Of a DNA stretch of 64,000 nt, positions 49,632 through 60,054 are shown piece by piece. The notes beneath the pieces were generated by a model. It saw nothing but the letters and a program-made list of their open reading frames with translations. It made no database searches and was not told the origin of the DNA. Position numbers and translations under genes: made by a program. The stretch's first letter is position 1. Each line of letters starts with the position of its first letter. Source of the stretch: Patescibacteria group bacterium UBA2023 (GTDB lineage Bacteria; Patescibacteriota; Gracilibacteria; BD1-5; UBA2023); the NCBI GenBank assembly GCA_002335145.1, contig DDBV01000024.1:1021-65020 (forward strand). The letters are read 5' to 3'.

Positions 49632-51431
49632 TTATTCGTGTCCTGTGTTTTCTTGTTTCTTTCGCTCGGCCTCCCACTGTTCCCGTTTCCATTCTTTCTT
49701 GTTGTCCTCCCTCGTGTGCTTGGATCTCGAAGGGACGGGATGGGCTCGGTACTCGTACCCCGTCTTTTTATAGCATTCGTCGAACCGCTCCTTGAACGCC
49801 TTGAAGTGCTTCGAGACATAGGCCGTACTGACCCCGAGAATCTGCTCCGCGAGCATCTGTTGGTTCATCGCGTCGAGCGTTTCCGAGTCGTGGGCTTCGT
49901 ACCAATTCGGTTCGGACTTGTTCTTGAAATCGAAAAAGGAGAGGTAGTCGATATTGAAGCGGTCTTCGACTCCCGATACCTCATTCGTCCGTTCGTATTC
50001 GCGAAGCAGTTGTCGGAATTCGCCGATCGTCATGTACGAATCGCTGAATGCCACGGCCATGATTTTTTCAAGGATCGAAAGACCGAGTTTCTTATGGGTC
50101 TTCATGACGAATCCGAGTTCCCCTTCTCTCTCCGGACGGATTTCACGATCAAGGATGGCGGTATAGGCATCCTGTCAGAGTTTTTCGTCGGTGTTCTCCT
50201 GGTCGGACATGACTCCCTCCCCTCCCGCCGATACGCGGTCGATGAGAAAAGACAGGAGGGAGATCAGTCGGTGTTCCAAGACCGTTTCGTTTTCCCCGAG
50301 CGAACGAAGAAAAAGCGTGAAGCGTTTCCGGAAAGATTTCACCCCGACGTCCTTGAGTGTCGGAAAGGCTTCTCACAGACCATTTCAGGTTCGGATCGTT
50401 TTACTGAAACCACTCGAAAGAGTCCCGAACAACGCCCCGTACTTCGGGAGGATTTCCGAGAGAGCCTCGTCCGAAATCGTCTCCGGGGAGAGCATGAGGG
50501 TGACGAGGGCGTGTTCCTCGGTACAGTGAGCGAGCGGAAGGGCCTCTCCTTCGATGAGTTTTGCCAAGAAGGATTTGGAATGGGGACGGTCATCGGACGC
50601 CTGTACGCGGCTTTCGAGCCGCTTCTTGATACGCTCCACCAGTTCTTTCGCTTGGTCGGAGAGATGCCACTCCCCCGTGTCGTCTTCCCAGTCGTCGAGG
50701 ACGGTACGGATGAGGCCGAGGATCGCTTGGTTTTCGCCTCCCGCATCTCCCGCGCGTTCTTCCGAGAGGGCTATCTTCGCCCCCTTGCGGATGCTCCAGT
50801 AGGCGTAGTTCGAGAGTCCCGTCTTGCAGGAGTCGGGATCGTACTTCGAGAGGGCTTGGAGAAATCCCATGATTCATCCTTCGACCACCTCCTCGGAATA
50901 CTCGAAGATTCCAGAGAAACGCTTGATGGCGTGTCGTATCAAGCCCGAATTGTTCGCGACGAGAATGTTTCGTATTCGCTCCGAAAGACTCGGAAAGAGT
51001 TCTTGTGAGACGACCGTCCCGTCCGCCAGTACGAACGGCTCTCCACGCAAGATACGTATGAGGTCGTCCTGAACGGGCGATTTCGATCACGACTCCTCCT
51101 GCGTGTCTCCATCTTGGTCGCCATCCCCTTCTTCGTCATCGGTTTGCGGATCGCTTCACTCCCCTTCCGACGCGATATCCACACCACCTCGGTCGATAGA
51201 GTCTCGTTCTCCGGGAGTCCCGTCGAGGTAGTAGCCGTTCTTGAGAAACGTCCCGATATCCCACTTCATCTCCCCGTAGAGCACCCGACGGATGCACGAA
51301 TCCCAAAAAGTGTCCGAGAGGAATATCGCAAATTCGTCTTTCGTGAGTCCGGACAAGGGTTTCCCGTCCTCGATCAGGCTCCGGAGGATCGGATGGAAGC
51401 GTTCTTGCGGGGATGGAATGCCGATGTGCAT
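49632..51431 (-). CDS. Divergent sigma-70-like factor
   Basis: 599 residues, with eight or so TGA codons as Gly. Residues about 150-225 follow sigma region 2: LVANNSGLIRHAIKRFSG (2.1), EEVVEGGIMGFLQALSKYDP (2.2) and LSNYAYWSIRKGAKIAL (2.3-2.4). Compare the housekeeping pattern of N-x-RLV...LDLIQEG-x-GLM-x-A-x-KFDP...FSTYA-x-WWIRQAI. The N-terminal 100 residues and an acidic linker are extra. Later there is a possible helix-turn-helix (EQILGVSTAYVSKHFKAF, about 540) in the place of region 4. It would direct RNA polymerase to element-specific promoters. The match is by eye but covers all region 2 landmarks. Confidence 0.72.
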
Positions 51432-51524
51432 GGGGAAGGTGTCAGGATATGGGAGAACGCTCTTCTGTTTTTCTTTGCGTGTAAGAGGGTAATCCCGAAG
51501 CCGAAGTTTTCAAGAAAAATGAAA

Positions 51525-51608
51525 AAAGTCGCTTTTTCCGGAAACCGTTTTTCGACTCGAAGACATATATATTCATGTAGCTTCTTACCCTCCCTGCCTA
51601 TGTAGAAT
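51525..51608 (+). repeat. Promoter-like duplicated element, copy 1
   Basis: About 80 bases are shared with 52625-52706; 34 bases (51546-51579) are identical and include the AT-rich CATATATATT. The end also shares CCTATGTAGAAT. It lies on the plus strand about 205 bases before the gene at 51815. The reading frame is not preserved between copies (16 against 17 bases between blocks), so it is non-coding. It may be a target of the neighbouring sigma-like factor. Confidence 0.8.
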
Positions 51609-51647
51609 ATCCGATGCTTTTTCGGGAGATCCCGAATCCGATATCCG

Positions 51648-51795
51648 ATCCATCGCCCCGACATGGGGTATTTTTTGTCGCGTCGTCAGACAGGGCATCA
51701 TTCGGGACAAATCATACGATATCCCTGCGGAAATTCCGCCGATGACCGAATGACGACACATGTTTCAGCGTTCTAAATTTGGAACGCTTTTTATA
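51648..51795 (+). promoter_or_regulatory. Leader with two terminator-like hairpins
   Basis: Between element copy 1 and the gene at 51815 are a CCCC...GGGG hairpin followed by TATTTTTT (about 51651-51674), and a perfect AGCGTTC/GAACGCT stem (51767-51773/51782-51788) followed by TTTTT, ending 20 bases before the ATG. The second leader at 52707-52918 has the same two-hairpin plan. Attenuation is possible, or a small RNA ending at the first hairpin. Apart from these the stretch 51609-51814 holds no gene. Confidence 0.6.
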
Positions 51796-51814
51796 TTCTT
51801 TCAATTTTTAAATT

Positions 51815-52612
51815 ATGCGAAATATTAAATTTTATGTAAAAACCGGAGAGTTCAAACTCGCCGATACGTCTTTTTCTTCCGTACATTTCTTCAACCTCTG
51901 AACGAAAGTGAAGCGGGTCGTCGAATACGGCGGAAAGGTGTACTACTCGAATTACCTAAGCCCCGGACAAACGGACGGAATCATCCTGCGAGATAGTCAG
52001 CTCGACCGTTTCGAGTACAACGGAAAAACGGTCTTCACGCTTGAAGAGCTTGCTTCTCTCGCGAAAATACTCGGAAAGGAGCGATTCAAAATGAACTGCA
52101 AGTACATTTTCCTCGGCGTCTGTCGGAAAATCGTCGCCGGAGATTTCGGCGGGGAACAGCAGGTCTCCATCGAGACGAGCGAATCGGGACTGCCGGAAAA
52201 TCCGATGCAGGCGAACAAGTGGTATGCCATGTGCGGCGTAACGAATGAAAGGTCTCGTTACCAAAACAAGCGTTTGAGAACAGCTCATCTCGATTCCGAG
52301 CCATTGCCGGAAGATATCCAAAGCCATGTTCGCAAGATCCGAGGGGAAATCAATCGGTACAACGAAATGTACGCTTCGGATGATCCCCTCCGATTCATAC
52401 AAGTCGCGGATTTCACGGGAGATCCGACTCCGACTGTTTCGGAAGTTCAATCCTTTCAGGAATGCGAACGCGTCATGTATGCCGAGGATTTGCCGAAGGG
52501 ATACGAAGAGGAATTATTTCGCCTCGGGGCGGAGATTTCTGCGGATTTCGATCGACAGATACGAGAACATCCGGAATCGTACCAAGATCTTCGGGATACC
52601 GAAATCGACTAG
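51815..52612 (+). CDS. Hypothetical protein, 265 aa
   Basis: Start ATG 51815 in AATTATG; one TGA (Gly in FFNLGTKVK). The sequence has a beta-rich N-terminus (KFYVKTGEFKLAD), VYYSNYLSPGQTDG, then helices and an acidic C-terminus. It contains three Cys in NCKYIFLGVCRK and YAMCGVT. No known family. Controlled, probably, by the duplicated element and two-hairpin leader upstream. It is the first of three plus-strand genes with hairpins right before their starts. Confidence 0.75.
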
Positions 52613-52624
52613 GCCGTAGAAAGA

Positions 52625-52706
52625 AAAATCGTTTTTTCGGAAATCGTTTTTCGACTCGAAGACATATATATTCATGTATCCTCTAACTTTCTTGCCTATG
52701 TAGAAT
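52625..52706 (+). repeat. Promoter-like duplicated element, copy 2
   Basis: It has the same 34-base core (52646-52679) as copy 1 and similar flanks. It starts 13 bases after the stop of the 265-residue gene and lies about 210 bases before the gene at 52919. The leader between (52707-52918) has a CCTCGGCC/GGTCGGGG hairpin with TTTT near 52817-52844, then a CTCGCCG/GGCGGGGAG hairpin with TTTTTT at about 52871-52898. I see no gene within that leader. Confidence 0.8.
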
Positions 52707-52918
52707 TACCAAATCATCGATCCGGAAACGAATGAATCGTTTTCGAGCATTTCGAGAAAATTCAAACGAGTTTTTTCACACCTTACGGATAATTTCATGG
52801 ACATCGTTTCATAGTCCTCGGCCTGATGGTCGGGGACTTTTCGATGTTCCTTTGGATTTTCCGACTCACTTCTCGCCGCTTGGCGGGGAGATTTTTTATT
52901 TTCACCACACAACAAATT

Positions 52919-53536
52919 ATGAATCACGCTTACCATTCCAAAAAACCCGTTCTTTCAAAGAGAAGAAAGCTCGAAAAAGCAATCATAGAAGAGTGGGAAC
53001 TTTCTCCTATATACGTCAGCCTCGTGTTCCAGTTTGCCACGACGCAACACCGCGATCTCTTCGCTCGGGACTTCAATAGTCACATTACCGATTCTGAGCC
53101 GTGGGCGTGACAAAATCTCGTTTTCGATTTTTACGACAACATACAGTCTGTCGGGATGGACACGATGGGCGACGCCAACTCGTTAGTGATCTGGTTCGAG
53201 GCGACCGGAGAAGAATCTCTCGGAATGCTTTTTAAGTTTTTCGATCAACATCCGTCAATGCGAGATACCTGCGATGATGTTTTGCTCGAAGTTTCTTGGC
53301 AAAACAAGATGGGCAGAAGAGAAGAGACCTACTTCAGCTTTCAATATGTCGTAGGGTCGCACGTCTTTTCTCACGGATCTTTCCCATGGTTTACATCGAC
53401 TGACGAGAACGGCGAAGAAGTCACGCATACGTGCGTCCTGACGTGGGCGGATTTGAACGCGCTCCACAAAGGCGTGCCACGACTCAACGATCTTCTCACA
53501 TGGAAGAAGAAAAAAATGAACGGAACCATGAGATAG
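52919..53536 (+). CDS. Hypothetical protein, 205 aa
   Basis: It starts MNHAYHSKKPVLSKRRKLEK, has one TGA (Gly in EPWAGQNLVFDF), and ends with a Lys-rich tail (TWKKKKMNGTMR). The middle is aromatic and acidic (LVIWFEATGEESLGMLFKFFD, FSFQYVVGSHVFSHG). A mixed alpha/beta fold is likely; no motif. Same leader design as the gene before it, so probably co-regulated. Confidence 0.75.
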
Positions 53537-53560
53537 TTCGATATTTCCCATCCGTAAGCC

Positions 53561-53590
53561 AGAAGCCCCTTACGCGGGGCTTCTTTTTTA
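53561..53590 (+). terminator. Perfect hairpin with T-run
   Basis: AGAAGCCCC (53561-53569) pairs with GGGGCTTCT (53576-53584), then TTTTTT. It ends the gene at 52919-53536 and lies 27 bases before the next start. Confidence 0.9.
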
Positions 53591-53616
53591 TTTCCTCACC
53601 GTAAAACGCCGAAAAA

Positions 53617-54453
53617 ATGAACAACCCTCTTTTACCTCACGATAACACCCCTGCCACATGCAATAACAGCAGTTCAGATTTCAGCTCTCTCGAAGAGAGC
53701 TTTTTACACTCGAAAGAGTTTTCTCAGGCCTTTCAGATCATCATGGATTTCGATTCGTGACGGCTTGGATCGGTTCCGCTCGACAAAAACGCCTACGGGA
53801 TTTCGAGACACTGGAAAATCCACAAAACCAATATCGAGGGTGGAATACCCAAAAAGATCGAGCTCTACGCGTATTTTCCGCGAGAAGTCCTTGAGGATTT
53901 TCTCGCAAGCGTTTCAAAACGGTTCCGATTCGCCGAGAAAACCAAAGCACCCCACAATATCTACTACGTCGCCCTCGCACTCGATAAAAACAAAGTCTAC
54001 ACATCGGATTGGAAGGAGTATTCGGGAAGCCGACACGGGTACAAACACGAACTGACCCAACTCGTCTCCCACCGCCGAGAATGCTACCTCCTGAGAATCT
54101 ACCGCCTCGTGAAGCCGGAAGAAAACGACTACTTCAAACTGGAGTTTTCGTACATGAAACAAGGCGAGAAAAAGAGTATTCGGTCGGCCTACGCCCTGAA
54201 TAAATTCAAGAGCCTGACGGAACTCGCAAGAAAAATCGAACAAATCCACGAACCCGTGCACAATCCCGACGACTACTCGGGAGGATGTACGATTGAAGCA
54301 TTCGAGGAGGCCGTCCGAACGGGACTCGCGGAAGAACGACCGAAACAAACGGTACAAAACCCCGACCAACTCTCCCTCTTCGACTCCGACGAGACGGAAT
54401 CGCTTCTTCCCGATTTTCCGACTGAGGGATACGAAGATACGGAAACGGTCTAA
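53617..54453 (+). CDS. Hypothetical protein, 278 aa
   Basis: The Ser/Asn-rich N-terminus (about 1-45) is followed by a globular part: KIELYAYFPREVLEDF, HNIYYVALALDKNKVYT, SHRRECYLLRIYRL, a charged helix with LNKFKSLTELARKIEQI, and an acidic C-terminus with DQLSLFDSDETE. The last segment, QLSLFD, looks like a sliding-clamp-binding (QxxLF) motif. That would link the protein to DNA replication or repair; this is inference from a short motif. One TGA (Gly) near residue 50. Confidence 0.75.
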
Positions 54454-54517
54454 AATCGGGGTTTGAGCTTCGTAAAGCCGTTATATAATACTCATTTACA
54501 TTCTAAAAGTTATCAGC

Positions 54518-56194
54518 ATGAATCATTCGACACACACCGGAGTTTCAGTCACCCGCCAAAAACGGGTGGCTTTTTATCTGCGGGTCAGCAGTGAAGAACA
54601 AGCCAAGAACGGTTTCGGTCTGGATGCTCAGAAGGATTCCCTGACGAAGTACCTGAAATCGCGGGAAGCCGACGGATGGACGTGCGACTTTTCAAGGCAT
54701 CTCTTCATAGACGATGGGTACAGCGGATCGCTCGAAAGCCGTCCGGCCTTTGACCGCATGAAAAAAGTCATAGAACGCTGAGAAATCGAGGTCGTCCTCG
54801 TGAACAGTTTCGACCGACTCTTCCGAGACGTGAAACTCTGCCTGAGTTTCATCGACACGTTTTGTATCGGGGACGTCGAGCTCAAATCCGCCCTCGAATG
54901 GAATATCGATCCGAAACACGAAGACGGACGCATGTTTCTGTCATTCACCCAGATCTTCGCCGAAAACGAACGGAATAAGATCACGAAGCGGACGATGGCC
55001 GGAAAACGAGCCAAAGCGTCGCAAGGACACATCGTTTCGGGAACGACGATTTTCTGATACCGTAAAGACAAAGATGGGAAAGCCATCATTCACGAGGTGG
55101 AGGCCGAGGTAGTACGTCGGATGTTCGACTTGTTCGTGAACAAACGGAAAACGCAGTCCGAGATCGCCCATATCCTCACGAACGAAAAATCGCCGAGCCG
55201 TTCGGATCTCGACCCAAGAGCTAAGCGTAAACGAGTGAACAGCTACGGAACGTGGTCGCAAGAGACGATTTCCCGATATATCAAAGACTCGACGTACATG
55301 GGTCAGGGGTATTTTGGAAAGACGACGCAGAAAAAATTCCCGTGAGGAATCACGAGGACGGTCATGAAACCGAGGGAAGAATGGATTTTACAGTCTTTCC
55401 CGGCCATCATCGACGAAGAACTCTTTTTGGATGCCCAAAAACTCCTCGAAAGCAAGGCCAATCCTCCCCGTAAAAAGCACTGTCGGAAATACCTCCTCAC
55501 GAGTATGCTCGTATGCGGGATATGCGGACGGGGATACCAAGGATATACTTCGGGGAAAGATACCGTCCACTATCGCTGTCGCTGAGGGAAAAGCACCCAA
55601 AGAGTCGAACATGCCTGTCCGAACGCCCAGGTTTCCTGAACGAAAATAGAAAAGTTCGTATGGGGAATCGTGTCGTCGCTCCTGAACGACCCGAAAAAAT
55701 TCTCTCAAGAATTCGAGCGAATCTCGAATATTTCCGACAAACTCTCGAAATTCACGACGGAACTTGAGTGAGTCGAAGTGCGTCTCGAAGTCGAAAGACG
55801 ACATATCCAAGAAGCCTACGATATGAGAATCACGGCCGAATCCGAACAAGCGAAATCCGCCTGCGACAACATCATCAAGGGAATCGAGGGGAGAATTCGC
55901 CGACTGACGGAAACGAAGGAAGAACTTTCCGCCCTGATAAAAACCGAACGTGAAAAATCGGCCACGGCTAAAAACATCGAAGGTCTTTCGACGCTCTACA
56001 AAAAGAACCTCGTTGAAATCGGGGAAAATTTCGAGACGAAAGAAAGACTCGTGAAAACGCTCATAAAACGGGTGGAAATCCATACGGACGTTCTCAGGGT
56101 CTACTTTCAATTCACCAATCCTTCCTCGCCCTACGAAACGAAAAACAATGCTCGCCTTATTTCTATGGACTACGGACGAAAGCATATCTCATAA
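54518..56194 (+). CDS. Large serine recombinase with zinc ribbon
   Basis: 558 residues. Resolvase domain VAFYLRVSSEEQAKNGFGL (catalytic Ser about 24), the FDRLFRDV helix, recombinase domain (TQSEIAHILTNE, NSYGTWSQETISRYIKDSTY, GQGYFGK), zinc ribbon (LVCGICGRGYQG, HYRCRGG, EHACPN) and a long coiled coil to the C-terminus. All three features of a complete phage/ICE integrase are present. Seven or so TGA codons are Gly, several at turns in conserved blocks. A promoter with TTGAGC and TATAAT at about 54470-54493 precedes it. A terminator follows at 56214. It probably moves this element. Confidence 0.94.
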
Positions 56195-56213
56195 AGAACG
56201 AGAGGAATGACGA

Positions 56214-56250
56214 AAACGACGGGCAGGTTTCTTCTGTCCGTCGTCTTTAT
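56214..56250 (+). terminator. Terminator after the serine recombinase
   Basis: ACGACGG (56216-56222) pairs with CCGTCGT (56238-56244), with an inner CAG/CTG, and a T-rich tail follows. Confidence 0.85.
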
Positions 56251-56254
56251 TTTG

Positions 56255-56575
56255 GAAAACGCATAAAAACCTATCTATTTCATGAGAGAGAATTCACTCA
56301 CTCAATTTGTACCATACATACTCCTATCTCTTTAAAAACATGCAATTTTTATAGCTCATTCATGTTTCTCTTCGATGGCCTATTCCCAAGAAACGAAGAC
56401 GTGCCTACGACCACGGGTATCTTTGAAAGGGGGTACTCCCGTTTACGGGTCTTTATCTTATATACCATATACCATACCGAATAATACGTTGAAAATACCC
56501 CATCCATCGTTTTCCCTTTATTTTACAAAGAAGGGGTTGCGAAAGGTGGGGTATTTATTCCTCAGCGGAGGGTAT
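56255..56575. other. Intergenic region, possible attachment site
   Basis: About 320 bases without a gene I can defend. A 69-codon plus-strand frame (56375-56584) has no stops but also no support. An inverted repeat AAATACCCCA / TGGGGTATTT spans 56490-56553. Because serine-recombinase attachment sites usually lie next to the integrase gene, this stretch is the place to look for one; I see no core motif. Confidence 0.4.
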
Positions 56576-57745
56576 CTACCCTAACTTAGTCACTTTCCCG
56601 TTTGATACGTTTATACGGTAAATAGCCTGCTCTGACTCCAGTCCGCCATTTCTTTCGACATCCAATTGAATAATGACCGAGTTCGTTTTCTTTTCGTACC
56701 TTACGAAAGAACAGAACAGTCCTGTCGAGGTAGCGGAGTCGGGCGGATTACACAGAGAAAGACTTATCCGGGTCGCAGGTCGCACTACGCGCTTAATGCC
56801 CGCGTTATCCGTAAACTTGATGACGTCTTCCTCGTTTTCTCAGAACGAAGCCGTCACTTTCGACCAGTTTATAGCGGGAGTCCTCGTCGTGATCTTCAAA
56901 GAGTTACGAATGAAGTCGAGTTCTTTCGTTACCAGTTCGAGGCGTTTCGGGTCGGAATCCCACTTTTCGACGGTAGATTGAATGGAAATGAAATTCGCTC
57001 AGAGAAAGATGTCGGCCGAGCCGTCCTTGAACCGGGTAATCCCGGCACTTGAGGACGTGCCGTCGGAAAGTTTTGAGTCCATGGAATAGAGTTCTTTCGA
57101 TCCGGCATATTTTTCCTCGTACCAGTCAGCACCTCATCCGAAACCCATTTGCATAATGGAATCATAGTACGAATACTTAACCCCCGATTCACCGATAAGG
57201 ACAGGTTCAGGTGATCCCTTTTCGTACGCGCAGGCCGCAGGAAAATCGAACGAAACGACGCGCATTCTTCCCGAAAGCTTTTTGTTATCATCGGGAACCA
57301 TATCGGGATCGACATAGGTCTCAAACGAGACGTGACAGATGGGATTCGCGTCATCGAGGAATTTCAGAGTTTCTTCTTTCGTGGCGAAGGTTTTCTCGCC
57401 CTTGGTTCCATCGGGTTTGATGTATCCGAAAGCCGCTTTGTACTGCGTGATCTGATAGCGTTTCCCGTTGGGGACGGAATGTTGGTCTACGACGAGGGGG
57501 TTCTTGGAGTCGAGAAGACTCTTGAGGCTCCCACTTCCTGAGAAAAGCTCGCTGTTGGAGCCGTCGGATTTCTTGAAGAAATATGACGCTCCGGATTGGT
57601 AGAGGAGGTACTCCTTCCCGTTCGGGGTTTCGTACCGTTGGGGTGGGATCTCCTTCGGGCGCAGTACGTCGAGCGTAGAGAGGTTTCATATACCGCAACT
57701 TCACAGCAGAAGCGGGGCGATGAGAAATAAGAAGTATTTCTTCAT
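56576..57745 (-). CDS. Lipoprotein, 389 aa
   Basis: Signal with lipobox (FLFLIAPLLLGSCG; the Gly before Ser-Cys is TGA). The mature part is beta-rich and polar, with a long stretch of serine and acidic residues (GSNSELFSGSGSLKSLLDS, GGGADWYEEKYAG). Several TGA codons are Gly. No family recognised. It heads toward the same envelope theme as its downstream-strand neighbours. Confidence 0.8.
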
Positions 57746-57779
57746 GATTAAAAAAAACAGTGATTAGGGGGAATGTCGC

Positions 57780-57959
57780 TTACCGATAGGGGGTAGAGTG
57801 TCCGCACGACCACTGATAGGCCGTGAAGACGAGTCCGCATTTCTTACATGCGGTAGGTTTTCATTTGAAACCCGCTCCGCAGGAAGTACATTTTTGGTAT
57901 ACCTTTCAGAGCTTACAGATGGGACAGCTCTTTGCTTTCGCTCAGACTTTTCAGGCCAT
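57780..57959 (-). CDS. Small zinc-ribbon protein, 59 aa
   Basis: Cys pairs CPIC, CTSCG, CKKCG and a late WSCGH give two zinc-binding modules in 59 residues. Four TGA codons (Gly) occur, so only code 25 shows it. ATG 57959, TAA 57780-57782. It is probably a nucleic-acid- or protein-binding adaptor. Confidence 0.75.
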
Positions 57960-58000
57960 ATTTAGCAGAGATGAAGAATAGTGGGGAATTTCGTTTACGC

Positions 58001-60031
58001 CTACAAATCGCACGTTCGCAGAATCTTGTATTTCTTGGCTATATATTCACCCATGAGATACAAGATGGTCGCCTTTTTTGAATCCGGATCAAGTTTTCCT
58101 GCGGCAGTTTGGAGCTTACAAAACACTCCTTTGTAAAAAGCATACTTGTCGGAAAAGTCCGAGATATTTTTGCTTTGCAACTTCTTCGTCAGGAGTCGAT
58201 CCATGTTTTTTACGATCGGGAGTCTACCCTCTATGATGAGGGGAATAAACCCGGTCGCCGGCTGCGGATTTGCCCTACAGAAACGACTGGCAAATATAGG
58301 ATCTGAAAATTCACAACTATTAAGAGGAATTGGTGCTTCAATCTGTTCGTAGCGAAATTCTCTATAGTCGTAGTGCATTGCCTCGACAATCTTTTGCACT
58401 ATTTCAGCTTCTACCGTATCCGTAGAAAAATCTTCCGATCGAATGTGTTCTAAGGCAACTTCCGTGGCAATCTTGGAAATAAGAAAGAATACGCCGGTAT
58501 CCTTAAGGAATCAATAGCCCCCTCACAAAGTCCCCGTGCTACTGTTTACGACTTCTTCCATTTGTTTCACGATAGGATGAGATTTAGGTGGGCGAGTTTC
58601 TACGAGCTTTTTCATGGATTTTACTAACGCAATGGTAGATTCTTCGATAGTTTGAACAGATCAAGAATAAGATACTCTTTGCACTTGAAAATCCGAGTTT
58701 TCATAAGGAGTTGCGCTTTCAGTTGAGTTCTTACGGATTCTTTTTAAAACCGCTTGCAGACTCGTGGATTTATTATTGAGTGCCGTAAGCATAGGAATAT
58801 AGTCCGAATAGGGATTCAGGGCTATGGCATCCAGGACATCTGTCGGGGTCGATGGATTACTTGCAAGTGTAGTCTGTAAATTCTTCGTATCCGAAAAACT
58901 GCGTAGGATATCGGCGGGAGTTGAGGGGTTTTGTGCCAACGAGAATTTCATGAACGAGTTGGCGTTCTTTGAAAATTCCACCAACATATCGGTCGGAGTA
59001 GAAGAATTGACTGCTACCATGTACGGCATGAATGGGTCGGGATCTTTTAACAACTCCACCAACATATCGGTCGGAGTAGATGGATTTGAAGCAATGGTAT
59101 TCCGCAGGGAATGGCTGTCTCCGTATGACATCTCCAATAACTCTATCCTGCCATTATAGAGGCGTGTTTCGGCATACTTTACTAGATGCTCGGAAGCCTG
59201 CGGATGCTTCGCAAGCTCTCGCAGATCAGTCGCCGCAGTATTTGGATTTGCTGCAACCAATTTTAGTATTTTGATAGGACTATCTTTTAGTAGTAGTCGA
59301 AGAACATCGGGGGACACCCGACGCGAACTGGCCACCAAGGAACGTAGGTCATCCGCGGTAACAAAGAGACCTCCATATGGGGGTTCTGAAAGTACCGATG
59401 CACGCAACTCATCATCGGAACGACCGGTAATATCCCGAGCCAGATTGTCGATAGCCTCTTGTGGAACGGCATTATTTTTCAAAAAATTATCTATGACCCA
59501 CGAATCGGCTTCGTGAACAAAGAGATCGGCTACTTCCGAGGGAATTTTTTTATTCATAGCAACACTCGCACGAACGAGAATATCTTGATCTTTCGCTAGT
59601 TTTTTAAGAATTTCCATGGGGGCGTGAATGTTTCCGCCGGCCAATTTTCGAAGTGGAATATCTTCAGATTCGGCCATACGTCGTATCGACTCTTGGTCGG
59701 AGTAATCCGAAGCCTGTTCGTACTCTTCCTGGATGATGGGGAACTTTCTTGAGCATGGTCCGCGTACTGGTGCGAGTTCGGTTATTAGATGCCGGCGACG
59801 TGCTATTTCCCCCATAAAAAATACATTACCTGCGTAGGCAAGTTCCATGCTACGGATATAAGCCGTGTGATCATCTTCGCACTCTATCTCAGCAGGAGTG
59901 CGGACGATCTCGAACGCCTGAACTGAATCAGCCACGAATCATCCGAATACCGAAAGTAGAGGAACTATAACGACAGCAAGCCTTCTGAGGTGTGGTCAGG
60001 TACGAGCTCAGAAAAAAGTAATTTTCTTCAT
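58001..60031 (-). CDS. Exported variant leucine-rich-repeat protein, 676 aa
   Basis: A signal peptide (RRLAVVIVPLLSVFGGFVADSVQA) becomes visible only with TGA=Gly. The middle holds repeats with NPSTPTDMLVELLKD, NPNTAATDLRELAK and NPSTPADILRSFSD, the same variant leucine-rich type as the protein at the left end of the window. After a TGA-encoded Gly at 58661 the protein continues with a different C-terminal domain of about 220 residues (SFPL-free, helical; DPIFASRFCRANPQ, YLMGEYIAKKYKI). Likely surface-exposed and binding other proteins, perhaps host contact. TAG or TAA usage is clean. Confidence 0.82.
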
Positions 60032-60054
60032 AATGACCCGTGGTAAGGGGTAAG

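Noticed and set aside
49638-51008. 456-codon plus-strand frame
   Set aside because: The minus strand here encodes the sigma-like protein with ordered region 2 motifs; the plus frame has none.
56375-56584. Plus-strand frame of 69 codons after the second serine recombinase
   Set aside because: Overlaps the 3' end of the convergent lipoprotein gene, has low-complexity composition and no known motif.
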